NCBI GenBank assembly: GCA_963832245.1
Contig: CAWHTG010000003.1
Location: forward strand, 62,001 to 126,000
DNA length: 64,000 nt
Direction of reading: 5' to 3'
From: JABDBE01 sp963832245
Lineage (GTDB): Bacteria; Acidobacteriota; Terriglobia; Terriglobales; Acidobacteriaceae
Below are positions 36,690 through 44,978 of this stretch, piece by piece (position 1 is the first letter of the stretch; every line of letters begins with the position of its first letter). Under the pieces are notes generated by a model. The model was not told the DNA's origin. It made no database searches and saw nothing but the letters and a program-made list of their open reading frames with translations. A program made the translations under genes and the position numbers.

Positions 36690-37238
36690 ATGCTGATGAC
36701 ACTGGTGGTGCAGGTGGAGAACAAGCCCGGCGTTCTGAACCGGGTGGCATCGCTTTTTCGGCGGCGCGGTTTCAACATCGAGTCGCTGACGGTCGGGCAT
36801 ACGGAGAAGGCTGGAGTCTCGCGGATGACCATCGTGGTCGATACCGATGAAGCTGGCGCTTTGCGGATCGAAGCCAATTTGTACAAGCTCGTGCACGTGC
36901 AGCGCGTCGAAAACGTGACGGCGACTCCGTCGGTGTTTCGCGATCTGGCCATGATCAAAGTGGCCGCGACCCCGGAAACACGGGCTGAGATTATGCAACT
37001 TGCCCACGTCTTTCGAGCACGCATCGTGGACGTGAACAGCGAGTCACTGGTGATCGAAACTACCGGCACCGAGGACAAGATCGACGGGTTGGTTGAGATA
37101 TTGCGCGGCTTCGGCATTCTTGAGATGGCGCGAACTGGGCGAGTCGCGATGACCCGCGGCCCCCGACCCGAGGCCTCGACAGGCGCAACTGGTCAGGACG
37201 ATTCGCTGGAGGACGAATCCGTGTCGTATTCGGTTTAG
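36690..37238 (+). CDS. ilvN: Acetolactate synthase, small (regulatory) subunit
   Basis: 182 residues. N-terminal ACT domain (LVVQVENKPGVLNRVASLFR, FNIESLTVGHTE) binds valine for feedback inhibition in this family; the C-terminal ALS_ss domain follows (HVFRARIVDVNSESLVIETT, RGFGILEMARTGRVAM). The last 30 residues are a polar tail. GAGGAAAC precedes the ATG, and the ilvB stop lies within this ribosome site, so the two subunits are probably co-translated. Confidence 0.95.
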   Translation: MLMTLVVQVENKPGVLNRVASLFRRRGFNIESLTVGHTEKAGVSRMTIVVDTDEAGALRIEANLYKLVHVQRVENVTATPSVFRDLAMIKVAATPETRAEIMQLAHVFRARIVDVNSESLVIETTGTEDKIDGLVEILRGFGILEMARTGRVAMTRGPRPEASTGATGQDDSLEDESVSYSV

Positions 37239-37248
37239 CGCAATTTTC

Positions 37249-37344
37249 GTAGCGCCGCCGTCTCGGCGGCTGTCGTGGGGCGTCCTATCCCCCACTTGCG
37301 AGGGCAGGATGCCCTAGCGACAGCCGGCAAGATGCCGGCGCTAC
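37249..37344. repeat. Long imperfect palindrome (REP-like) between ilvN and ilvC
   Basis: Two 27-base arms, GTAGCGCCGCCGTCTCGGCG... (37249-37275) and ...CAAGATGCCGGCGCTAC (37318-37344), pair with few mismatches; the 42-base centre has a further GC-rich dyad. The pattern resembles palindromic elements dispersed in acidobacterial genomes. It sits inside an operon, so it may cause partial termination or an RNA-processing boundary. Confidence 0.65.
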
Positions 37345-37365
37345 AAGTGGAGAGTGGGGGTAAAT

Positions 37366-37551
37366 ATGGAAAACCTGAAACAGAAGTTAGAAAAAACTCT
37401 GGAAGAACATCAGCGCGAGAGTGGCTTGCACATGATCGGAGGCCGTGAGCGGCTAGTGGCGCGGCTTTTGAAAATCTTGGATCCATCGGTTCATGGGACT
37501 GGAAACGCGGACCATAGCCCGTCGGATGAAGACGGCCGCTGCTGCCAATAA
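37366..37551 (+). CDS. Small hypothetical protein in the ilv operon
   Basis: 61 residues from ATG 37366, with GGGGG six bases upstream; a GTG at 37354 is in frame. MENLKQKLEKTLEEHQRESG is probably an amphipathic helix, then LHMIGGRERLVARLLKILD, then a polar tail ending in two Cys (GRCCQ). I recognise no family. It could be a real small protein or chance; its position between the repeat and ilvC, same strand, mildly favours the first. Confidence 0.45.
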   Translation: MENLKQKLEKTLEEHQRESGLHMIGGRERLVARLLKILDPSVHGTGNADHSPSDEDGRCCQ

Positions 37552-37614
37552 CTGATCGAGTAGGCCCAGGAATGCTGCGGTCGCTCGAGATAAGAAAGTT
37601 AAAAGGAGAACACA

Positions 37615-38682
37615 ATGGCGAAAATGTATTACGACAACGATGCCGACCTCGCACTGATCCGTGACAAGAGAGTCGCAGTAATCGGCTACGGTTCACAAGG
37701 TCATGCACATGCACTGAATCTTCGCGACAGCGGAGTTCAAGTCGTGGTGGGGCTGCATGAGACGAGCAAGTCGCGCGCCCGCGCTGAGGCTCAGGGCCTG
37801 CGCGTGCTTTCTCCCTCTGAGGCTGCAGCTTGGGCCGACGTCATCGTTTTTCTGGCGCCCGACACAACCCAGCCGGCCCTGTACCGGGACGCGGTTGCGC
37901 CGCACCTCAGCGCGCAAAAAACTTTGTTGTTCGCGCATGGTTTCAACATTCACTTTGCCACGATTCGGCCACCCGCCGACGTGGATGTGATCATGATTGC
38001 CCCGAAGTCGCCGGGCCATCGAGTGCGCGAGGTATTCGTCGACGGAGGCGGAACGCCTGCGTTGCTGGCTGTGTATCAGGATGCAAGCGGATCGGCGAAA
38101 GCTCTGGCTCTTTCCTACGCGAAAGCGCTGGGGAGTACGCGAGCCGGCGTCATCGAAACCACCTTCGGCGAAGAAACCGAGACCGACCTTTTCGGCGAGC
38201 AGGCGGTTCTTTGCGGTGGCGTCAGCGCACTTGTCAAAGCCGGCTTCGAAACTTTGGTCGAAGCGGGTTACCAGCCAGAGATCGCCTACTTCGAATGCAT
38301 GCACGAGCTAAAGCTGATTGTGGACCTGATGTATCGAGGCGGGCTGAATTACATGCGGTACTCCATCAGCGACACAGCCGAGCACGGCGATTACACTGGC
38401 GGGCCGCAGCTAATTACCGAGGAAACGCGAAATACCATGCGCCGCATGCTGGGCGAGATTCAGCGCGGCGAATATGCTCGCAAGTGGATCGCGGAAAACG
38501 AAGCTGGACGGCCGTGGTTCAACGCCACCCGCAAGCGCGAGCAAACTCATCCTATCGAGCAAGTGGGAGCTGAGTTGCGCGAGCATATGTCTTTCCTCGA
38601 CCCGGTACGGATTACACCGGAGAGAACTACGGAGAAAAAATCCCAGCCGACAGCCGAGTTCGTGATAAGCGGCGCCGACTGA
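37615..38682 (+). CDS. ilvC: Ketol-acid reductoisomerase (class I)
   Basis: 355 residues. NADPH- and Mg-dependent isomerisation and reduction of acetolactate and acetohydroxybutyrate. Rossmann motif VAVIGYGSQGHAHALNLRDS (about 22-41); the cofactor loop GLHETSKSRARAE has Ser and Arg residues suited to NADPH. Metal ligands are in the C-terminal domain (ETDLFGEQAVLCGGV, YFECMHELKLIVDLMY). The length matches the short class I form; the last 20 residues are a non-conserved tail. AAGGAGA six bases before the ATG. Confidence 0.96.
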   Translation: MAKMYYDNDADLALIRDKRVAVIGYGSQGHAHALNLRDSGVQVVVGLHETSKSRARAEAQGLRVLSPSEAAAWADVIVFLAPDTTQPALYRDAVAPHLSAQKTLLFAHGFNIHFATIRPPADVDVIMIAPKSPGHRVREVFVDGGGTPALLAVYQDASGSAKALALSYAKALGSTRAGVIETTFGEETETDLFGEQAVLCGGVSALVKAGFETLVEAGYQPEIAYFECMHELKLIVDLMYRGGLNYMRYSISDTAEHGDYTGGPQLITEETRNTMRRMLGEIQRGEYARKWIAENEAGRPWFNATRKREQTHPIEQVGAELREHMSFLDPVRITPERTTEKKSQPTAEFVISGAD

Positions 38683-38702
38683 TCGGACAAAGAGGTCGAA
38701 CT

Positions 38703-39077
38703 ATGCATGTCTATGACTGGAACTCGATGCAACCCGAGGCGGTAACCGAACTGTACCGGCGTACCGTCGCACAGGGAGAGAAGATGAGTGTGGCCCGGCT
38801 TGAGGTCGCCAAAGGATCGTCCACTCGAGCTCACCGCCATGAACATGAGGAAGTCATCATTCTGCTGAAAGGGTGTTGGCATTTTCACTTCAACAATGGC
38901 GACGTCATGTTGCGGCCCAATCAAATGCTGACCATTACGCCGGGTTTGGAGCATTCTTCCGAGGTGCTGGAAGACGTGGTCGCGATCGATGTGTGCAGCC
39001 CTACGCGGGAAGACTGGCTCAACGGCGCTGACCGTACGCTTCATGATGATTCCGATCAGTGGTTATGGGGCGTCTAA
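38703..39077 (+). CDS. Cupin-domain protein
   Basis: 124 residues, one small beta-barrel cupin. Metal ligands are visible in RAHRHEHEEVIILLKG (two His, a Glu) and the later PGLEHSSEVLED (third His). No partner domain. It is 20 bases from ilvC and 72 from ilvE on the same strand, so it is probably co-transcribed with the branched-chain genes. Small single cupins include isomerases, dioxygenases and binding proteins; its role cannot be told from sequence. Confidence 0.85.
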   Translation: MHVYDWNSMQPEAVTELYRRTVAQGEKMSVARLEVAKGSSTRAHRHEHEEVIILLKGCWHFHFNNGDVMLRPNQMLTITPGLEHSSEVLEDVVAIDVCSPTREDWLNGADRTLHDDSDQWLWGV

Positions 39078-39149
39078 GGGAATTCTTACAGAGATTTCGA
39101 CCTTGGCGCCCGCACGGGCGAGGACGCCCGCGCCTACATTGAGGAAATT

Positions 39150-40106
39150 ATGTTTGAGCAGACACAATGGGTGTGGATGGATGGAGAGATTGTGGCATGG
39201 AACGATGCCACGGTGCATGTCTCGTCCCATGCTCTTCACTACGGCACCGGAGTGTTCGAGGGAATCCGTTGCTATGACACGGAGGATGGTCCGGCGATTT
39301 TCCGCGCCGACGCGCATCTGAAGCGCTTTTGCGTGTCAGCGGAAGTGTACGGACTGCGAATTCCTTTTTCGCCGGAAATGCTTACGGAAGCGATGTGCGC
39401 GCTCATCCGGCTCAATGGTTTCCAGAGTTGCTATATCCGGCCAATTTGTTATTACGGCAGCAAGAGCCTGGGCCTGCTGCCCGATCGATGCCCGGTGCAC
39501 GTCGGCATTCTGGTTTGGCCATGGAACACGATGCACGGAGATGCGGCGTTGACCCGCGGGGTGCATATCAGTGTGTCGCGCTGGACCAAATTCCACCCTA
39601 CGATGATGCCCACCACCGCTAAGGCCTGCGGCCAGTACATTAATTCGATCTTGGCGCTGCGCGAAGCTATGAGCGAAGGCTTCGATGAGGCCCTGTTGCT
39701 TGATCTCAACGGAAATCTCAGCGAAGGGGCGGGCGAGAATTTATTTCTGGTGAAAGATGGCGTCGTGCTGACTAACGATGAACGCCACTCCATCTTGATG
39801 GGAGTGACGCGCGAGGCTGTCATCGCAATCACGCGCGATCTCGGAATTCCCGTTGAGATTCGTGAGCTTCGCCTAGAAGAGCTGTCCTCAGCCGATGAAG
39901 CTTTCTTTACAGGAACCGCCGCCGAAGTAACACCCATTCGCGCCGTGGACGACAAGCCGATCGGCAGCGGTAAACGGGGGCCCGTCACGGAACGGATCCA
40001 GGAGAAATTCTTTTCCATCGTGTATGGCCGCGAACCGGCTTACCGCACATGGCTGCACCCGGTTCCCACGGGGATCGCTCAAGTCGCCTTGACCGAGCCG
40101 GGATAA
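39150..40106 (+). CDS. ilvE: Branched-chain amino acid aminotransferase
   Basis: 318 residues, PLP fold type IV. Motifs: VHVSSHALHYGTGVFEGIRC near the N-terminus, PTTAKACGQYINSILALREA with the PLP-binding Lys (near 158), and NLSEGAGENLFLVKDG and SADEAFFTGTAAEVTPI downstream. Final step of Val, Leu and Ile synthesis using glutamate. GAGGAAATT precedes the ATG. Fits the operon. Confidence 0.95.
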   Translation: MFEQTQWVWMDGEIVAWNDATVHVSSHALHYGTGVFEGIRCYDTEDGPAIFRADAHLKRFCVSAEVYGLRIPFSPEMLTEAMCALIRLNGFQSCYIRPICYYGSKSLGLLPDRCPVHVGILVWPWNTMHGDAALTRGVHISVSRWTKFHPTMMPTTAKACGQYINSILALREAMSEGFDEALLLDLNGNLSEGAGENLFLVKDGVVLTNDERHSILMGVTREAVIAITRDLGIPVEIRELRLEELSSADEAFFTGTAAEVTPIRAVDDKPIGSGKRGPVTERIQEKFFSIVYGREPAYRTWLHPVPTGIAQVALTEPG

Positions 40107-40156
40107 GCAGACGTGATTGCGAGCATGAGCGAAGGCAAACCAGGGAGAGCTGGGTC

Positions 40157-41167
40157 ATGATTATCAACATGCGGGAACGGGCCACCGATGCGGAGATCCA
40201 ACACGTCATCGACCGCGTGAAGGAGGCCGGATACCAAGCCCATGTCACGCGTGGCGAAGAGCGCACGATCGTGGCTGCAGTGGGCAGCGGCGGGCGCCGG
40301 CACGAGTTGGAGGCGCTGGCGGCGGCACCCGGTGTGGACGGCGTGGTCCCAATTGCGCAGCCCTTCAAGTTGGTAAGCCGACAGGTCAAGCCGCATCGCA
40401 GCGTCGTGAATGTCGGTGGCGTGGGGATCGGAGACGGAAGCTTCGTGGTGATTGCGGGCCCATGCTCCGTCGAATCGCGCGAGCAACTATTTTCGACGGC
40501 TCGAGCCGTGAAAGCCGGCGGAGCTCGTTTGCTGCGAGGCGGCGCTTACAAGCCACGGACGTCCCCATACGAGTTTCAGGGGCTCGGCGTGGAAGCCCTT
40601 CGGTTGCTAAGTGAGGCGCGGGAGGAAACCGGTTTGCCGGTAGTCACCGAGGTGATGAGCACGGAAGATGTTGACGTGATTTGCGAACATGCCGACCTCT
40701 TGCAGGTGGGAGCACGCAACATGCAAAATTTCGCTCTGCTGCGGCGCTTGGCAAAAGTCGAAAAGCCCGTGCTGTTGAAGCGCGGCCCTTCGGCTAGCGT
40801 CAAGGAATGGCTGCTGGCAGCTGAGTACTTGGTAGCGGGTGGGAACCCTAACGTGGTGCTCTGCGAGCGCGGCATCAAAACGTTTGAGACGGAAACTCGG
40901 AACACGCTGGATCTGGCGTCGATTGCGCTGGCCCGGGAATTAACCCATCTGCCGGTGATCGCAGACCCGTCGCACGGAACCGGACGACCCAGCCTGATTG
41001 CACCCATGTCGCGCGCAGCCGCGGCACTTGGAGCTGATGGGCTGATGGTTGAGGTGCATCCCTGTCCCGAGCGGGCGCTTTCGGACGGTCCCCAATCCTT
41101 GGACCTTCCCGGCTTCTCGCGACTCATGCACAGTCTGGCCGAGCCTTTGCGGGCGCGGGAGATGTAG
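40157..41167 (+). CDS. aroF: 3-deoxy-D-arabino-heptulosonate 7-phosphate (DAHP) synthase, type I beta
   Basis: 336 residues. The first 70 or so residues form a ferredoxin-like regulatory domain (MIINMRERATDAEIQHVIDR) as in the Thermotoga-type enzyme, where it mediates Tyr/Phe inhibition. The barrel shows VVIAGPCSVESREQL, LLRGGAYKPRTSPYEFQGLG and VIADPSHGTGRPSLI with the metal and substrate residues. It joins phosphoenolpyruvate and erythrose 4-phosphate at the head of the aromatic pathway. It follows ilvE on the same strand after about 50 bases, so an aromatic entry enzyme may share the branched-chain attenuator. ATG 40157 chosen; upstream starts lie in ilvE. Confidence 0.94.
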   Translation: MIINMRERATDAEIQHVIDRVKEAGYQAHVTRGEERTIVAAVGSGGRRHELEALAAAPGVDGVVPIAQPFKLVSRQVKPHRSVVNVGGVGIGDGSFVVIAGPCSVESREQLFSTARAVKAGGARLLRGGAYKPRTSPYEFQGLGVEALRLLSEAREETGLPVVTEVMSTEDVDVICEHADLLQVGARNMQNFALLRRLAKVEKPVLLKRGPSASVKEWLLAAEYLVAGGNPNVVLCERGIKTFETETRNTLDLASIALARELTHLPVIADPSHGTGRPSLIAPMSRAAAALGADGLMVEVHPCPERALSDGPQSLDLPGFSRLMHSLAEPLRAREM

Positions 41168-41305
41168 CAACTACGCCGTGACCGGAACCTTTCTTCATCC
41201 TGCTACTTTTCGGCGCAGTGCGAAATTCGACCTTCCGCCGCAGCCAAGTCCCGGTCGCTGCCAGATTCTGCGGCCAGCGCAATCCATCCGCTATACTAGT
41301 GGGGT

Positions 41306-41836
41306 ATGCCGATTCTGGAGAACATAGCGGCCATCGCCAAGGGCATGAGCATCACCTTCATGGAGATGTTCCAGCCCACGCAGGTAGAGAACTATCCCGA
41401 TGGGCCGGGTCCGCTGCGCGGCGCCAAGTTTCAGGAACGTTTTCGCGGTGTGCACGTCTTGCAGCGCGATGAGAACGGATTGGAAAAGTGCGTAGCCTGT
41501 TTCCTGTGCGCGGCGGCCTGCCCGTCGAACTGTATTTATATTGAGGCCGCGGAGAACACGGACGAGCATCGGGTAAGCGGGGCAGAGCGGTACGCCAAGG
41601 TTTACAACATCGACTACAATCGATGCATTTTTTGCGGATACTGCGTCGAGGCTTGTCCGACGGATGCGATCACCCACGGGCATGGCTTTGAAATCGCGAG
41701 CTTTAACGCCAGCAACCTGGTCTACCGCAAAGAGCAGATGCTGGCCGCTCGGCCAGCGCACATGGGAGCAAACGCGGTATTCAATCAAGCTGAGGTGGCG
41801 GGTGGCGCCCCGCCAGAGCCGCTACCAGGGAGCTAA
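41306..41836 (+). CDS. nuoI: NADH-quinone oxidoreductase subunit I (two 4Fe-4S clusters)
   Basis: 176 residues. Two ferredoxin motifs, CVACFLCAAACPSNC (about 55-69) and CIFCGYCVEACPTD (about 101-114), bind clusters N6a and N6b in the peripheral arm of complex I. The N-terminal helix GMSITFMEMFQP is typical of NuoI. No other nuo gene is in the window, so this is a detached copy. The sequence TATACT (41292-41297) lies only 8 bases before the ATG, which could mean a leaderless transcript. Confidence 0.92.
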   Translation: MPILENIAAIAKGMSITFMEMFQPTQVENYPDGPGPLRGAKFQERFRGVHVLQRDENGLEKCVACFLCAAACPSNCIYIEAAENTDEHRVSGAERYAKVYNIDYNRCIFCGYCVEACPTDAITHGHGFEIASFNASNLVYRKEQMLAARPAHMGANAVFNQAEVAGGAPPEPLPGS

Positions 41837-41860
41837 ATTTTTAGTTTTGAACGATGGAAG

Positions 41861-41886
41861 ACGCCGGTTCCCGCGAGGACCGGCGT
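41861..41886 (+). terminator. GC-rich hairpin after nuoI
   Basis: ACGCCGGT (41861-41868) pairs with ACCGGCGT (41879-41886) across a 10-nt loop, 24 bases past the nuoI stop; only TTCGC follows, so it is a weak terminator at best. Confidence 0.4.
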
Positions 41887-42098
41887 TTCGCATATGCGCA
41901 AAGCTCGTGTTCTTGAGAGATAAATCTGACGACGGCGCGACGGGCATAAACGGACGTCGCCAACCCAGCAAGAAATGCGCTCAGTGCGATATCCGAGCAA
42001 GGATCTCGCAGACTCCAGAATCAGCCGGTCCAGGGGTCGAACGCAGGGACACCGGTCGCCGCGATATCGTTATCACTTCGAGTTAGGGAAGGAAGCGG

Positions 42099-42383
42099 TT
42101 GAAAAACATACTCCTCCGCATTGTTGGCGTCACGGTGCTGCTGGTCTGTGCTGTATACGCCGGGGATTATCTTTCCGTCCGATACAAGCTTCCGAAAGGC
42201 CGCGATCCGTTTTCTACCGTGACCGTCAAGCCTTACTATGCGATTCACGAAAAGAATGGCAAAACTGAGTACGACTTCGCGCAGCCTGAAAATCAGGTGT
42301 GCGTCCGCTCGCTGTTTCCGCATTTCGGGTACGGTCCCTGCTGGTATGTGAAACGCCATACCGACAAGCGGATTGACATCTAG
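42099..42383 (+). CDS. Conserved-looking small membrane-anchored hypothetical protein
   Basis: 94 residues. An N-terminal transmembrane or signal segment (IVGVTVLLVCAVYAGDYL) is followed by a soluble domain with PFSTVTVKPYYAIHEKNGKT, YDFAQPENQVCVRSLFPHFG and YGPCWYVKRH; two Cys could form a disulphide outside the membrane. I do not recognise a named family, though the pattern is familiar from acidobacterial hypothetical proteins. Start is TTG at 42099 with GGAAG five bases before it; no ATG lies upstream of the hydrophobic stretch. Confidence 0.7.
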   Translation: MKNILLRIVGVTVLLVCAVYAGDYLSVRYKLPKGRDPFSTVTVKPYYAIHEKNGKTEYDFAQPENQVCVRSLFPHFGYGPCWYVKRHTDKRIDI

Positions 42384-42468
42384 GCGCCGGCAAGGTGCGC
42401 TTTTTCTGCTGATGGTTTCCAAGGTGGTACTATCTACTGTCTAAAAAGCTACGAATCCTGGATTACAA

Positions 42469-43650
42469 ATGACTGCAGCCCGCGCAGTTGCATCTCCGCA
42501 TGTGGTATGCATCGAGGACTTTCGGCCCATGGCGCGCCGCCGGGTTCCGAAGGCGGTTTTCGACTACCTGGATGGCGGCGCGGAAGGCGAGGTCACGCTG
42601 CGGGAGAACTGCCGCGCCTTTCAGGATGTCACGTTTCGCCCGCGTCACGCAGTTGCGCTTGAAAGTTGCGATTTGAGTACGCGGGTTTTAGGTTTTGATC
42701 TTTCTCTTCCGTTCTTACTTGCACCTGTAGGGTATAGCCGTCTCATGCATCCCGGCGGCGAAGTCGCGGCCGCGCGGGCGGCGGGCGCGGCGGGCACCGC
42801 TTATATTCTTTCCACCATTTCGGGGCATAAGCTGGAAGACGTAAAAGCGGGTTCCAGCGGCCCGGTTTTCTACCAGCTTTATCTGATGGGCGGCCGCGGA
42901 GCTGCCGAAGCTGCGATCGAAAGAGCGCGGGTTGCGGGTTTCTCTGCCTTGGTGGTTACGATTGATACGGCGGTATCCGGCATTCGCGAGCGCGACTTTC
43001 GCAATGGCATGAAAGAACTGATCAGCGGCAGCGTGCTCGAGAAAATCCCATACATTGCAGAAATGTTAAGGCATCCCGGATGGCTGATAGGTTACTTCCG
43101 AGACGGTGGTTTGCCCGGCCTTCCCAACGTGGTCATTCCGGGGAAGGGGCAGATGCCACTCATCGATGTGGCCGCGGCCTTGGCCGCTGCAGCAGTCACC
43201 TGGGCGGACTTGCGTTGGATTCGCGAAATCTGGAAAGGCCCCATCGTGGTCAAAGGAGTCCTCACCGCCGACGACGCTCGTCGCGCTATCGACGAAGGCG
43301 TCGCAGCCATTTCGGTTTCCAATCACGGAGGCCGCCAGCTCGACTGTGTTCCAGCCTCGATACGAGCCTTGCCGGAAGTGGTAAAGGCGGTTAACGGTCA
43401 AGTCGAGGTGCTGATGGACGGAGGCGTGCGTCGGGGCACGGATATTGTCAAAGCGATCTGCCTGGGCGCGCGCGCGGTGTTGTGTGGGCGCGCGTACGCC
43501 TATGGTCTCGCTGCGGCTGGTGAAGCCGGAGTGACGCGTGCCATTGAGATCCTGCGAACCGATCTGGAGCGTACTCTACGGCTGCTTGGCTGCCCGTCCA
43601 TTGCCTCCTTAGACCATTCATACGTAAACGTACCAACATCTTGGGAGTAG
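42469..43650 (+). CDS. FMN-dependent alpha-hydroxy-acid oxidase/dehydrogenase (L-lactate dehydrogenase type)
   Basis: 393 residues, TIM barrel. FMN and catalytic residues: the Tyr in FDYLDGGAEGEVTLREN, LLAPVGYSRLMHPGGE, YQLYLMGGRG, IDTAVSGIRERDFRNG, VVKGVLTADDARRAID, and the active-site ISVSNHGGRQLD (catalytic His, substrate-binding Arg), then VLMDGGVRRGTDIVKA for phosphate binding. Family members oxidise lactate, glycolate or mandelate; the long middle segment (VLEKIPYIAEMLRHPGW) resembles membrane-associated lactate dehydrogenases. Stands alone between a hypothetical gene and a convergent DsbA-like gene. Confidence 0.92.
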   Translation: MTAARAVASPHVVCIEDFRPMARRRVPKAVFDYLDGGAEGEVTLRENCRAFQDVTFRPRHAVALESCDLSTRVLGFDLSLPFLLAPVGYSRLMHPGGEVAAARAAGAAGTAYILSTISGHKLEDVKAGSSGPVFYQLYLMGGRGAAEAAIERARVAGFSALVVTIDTAVSGIRERDFRNGMKELISGSVLEKIPYIAEMLRHPGWLIGYFRDGGLPGLPNVVIPGKGQMPLIDVAAALAAAAVTWADLRWIREIWKGPIVVKGVLTADDARRAIDEGVAAISVSNHGGRQLDCVPASIRALPEVVKAVNGQVEVLMDGGVRRGTDIVKAICLGARAVLCGRAYAYGLAAAGEAGVTRAIEILRTDLERTLRLLGCPSIASLDHSYVNVPTSWE

Positions 43651-43725
43651 CCACCTCCGGCCGCGGAGCTGCGAAATTCTTGATAGCTGCACGGCCGTAG
43701 ACTCATTGCCTGTGCCGGAATGGCA

Positions 43726-44832
43726 CTAGTCTGACGCGGCGACTGATGAGCCGCCACGAGGTTGAACACAAGCATTGCTTGGGTCTTTGCGAACCGATGC
43801 TGAAGTTTTATCCGCAACGGTGGATTCGCTAGGCGAAGCTTGGATCTGCTGCTCAACGATGTGGTGCAACGCTGTGTAGTCCAAGGCTCCGCTGTAGAAA
43901 TGACCGTTGACGAAAAAGCTTGGCGTACCGCTCAGTCCGAGCTTCACTCCCTCCTCACGGTCGCGTTGTACGTCACCCGCCTCTTCTCCTGAGTTCAGGC
44001 ACTTCTCGAATTGGCTCCCGTCCAGATGGATAGCCAGCGCGTCCACCTTGAGCTGGTCGACGTCAAGCTGCCTGCCCCGAAAGAGCTCGTCGTGATATTC
44101 CCAAAATTTGCCTTGTTTACCAGCACAGCGAGCGGCTTCGGCGGCTTTTTGGGCATGTGAATGCATAGGCAAAGGAAAATCTTTGAAGACAAACGCCAGC
44201 TTTTCTCCAAACTCGTCCTGTAGCTTTTTCAGGTCAGGCGCTACTTTCTGACAATAAGGGCACTCATAATCGGCGAATTCCACGAGGGTTACGAGAGCGT
44301 GTTTGGAGCCTAAGGTGTAGGCATTCTGCAAATTCACATTGGCGCTCGGGGAGGCGAGCTCGACGATTATATTGCTCTGGTCACGCAAGACCTTCACGTA
44401 GGCAGCGCGAGCTTTGTCGGTGCGCAGTTGTCGAAGTTTCTCCAGAATCTTCCCCCGGACGGCTTCATAGGACTGATCGGTCTCCAAGCCTTCGTAGTAG
44501 ACTTTCATCTGATCCTCGGTGGGATCCTGCACCTGCGACTTGATGTCGCGGTCGACCAACTGGTCTACGGTAAGACCTTCGCGCGTGGCTTTCTGTTGGA
44601 GGAGCTTCTTTTCGATTAGATCCTCGAGCGCTTTTTTTTCGGCTTGATAATACTGGTTGTGGGCTTGCAGCAGCTTCGCAGACTCTTCCTGCTCCAGATC
44701 GGTAACTGTCAGCTTGGCCCCATTGACTTCCGCCACCACGGTTGTATCGATTTGGGTAAAGGCAGTGCCCGAGCTAAGCAGGCTCGCCGCAGCGGCCAAA
44801 ATAACCCAGGTAAGTTTTTGCGTATGCAGCAT
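43726..44832 (-). CDS. Exported SurA-like N domain fused to DsbA-type thioredoxin domain
   Basis: 368 residues. Signal peptide at 1-26 (LTWVILAAAASLLSSGTAFT). Residues 30-150 resemble the SurA/peptidyl-prolyl isomerase N domain (VAEVNGAKLTVTDLEQEESA, KKALEDLIEKKLLQQKATRE). Residues about 170-340 are a DsbA-like thioredoxin domain: TLVEFADYECPYCQKVAPDL with the redox pair CPYC and the cis-Pro in LSGTPSFFVNGHF. It probably folds or oxidises exported proteins. The adjacent upstream gene encodes a cysteine-rich secreted protein, a plausible client. GGGGGGAA precedes the ATG. A poorly conserved tail of about 35 residues follows the thioredoxin fold. Confidence 0.88.
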   Translation of the reverse strand: MLHTQKLTWVILAAAASLLSSGTAFTQIDTTVVAEVNGAKLTVTDLEQEESAKLLQAHNQYYQAEKKALEDLIEKKLLQQKATREGLTVDQLVDRDIKSQVQDPTEDQMKVYYEGLETDQSYEAVRGKILEKLRQLRTDKARAAYVKVLRDQSNIIVELASPSANVNLQNAYTLGSKHALVTLVEFADYECPYCQKVAPDLKKLQDEFGEKLAFVFKDFPLPMHSHAQKAAEAARCAGKQGKFWEYHDELFRGRQLDVDQLKVDALAIHLDGSQFEKCLNSGEEAGDVQRDREEGVKLGLSGTPSFFVNGHFYSGALDYTALHHIVEQQIQASPSESTVADKTSASVRKDPSNACVQPRGGSSVAASD

Positions 44833-44882
44833 AACGTTCCCCCCGTATATACAGTTACAAAGCAGGATTGCACAACAAAAAT

Positions 44883-44917
44883 CTCGCCAGACAGCGAATT
44901 GAGCACCGTCTGGCGAG
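44883..44917 (-). terminator. Intrinsic terminator of the cysteine-rich protein gene
   Basis: Perfect 10-bp stem CTCGCCAGAC (44883-44892) with GTCTGGCGAG (44908-44917), 15-nt loop, and ATTTTTG on the minus strand just after. It lies 62 bases past the stop and before the DsbA-like gene, so the two minus-strand genes have separate transcripts at least in part. Confidence 0.75.
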
Positions 44918-44978
44918 CCAGCTAACGATCGGGCTCCGTTTCAGTCGCCCAAACAGACCCGTGAATAAACATCAAAGA

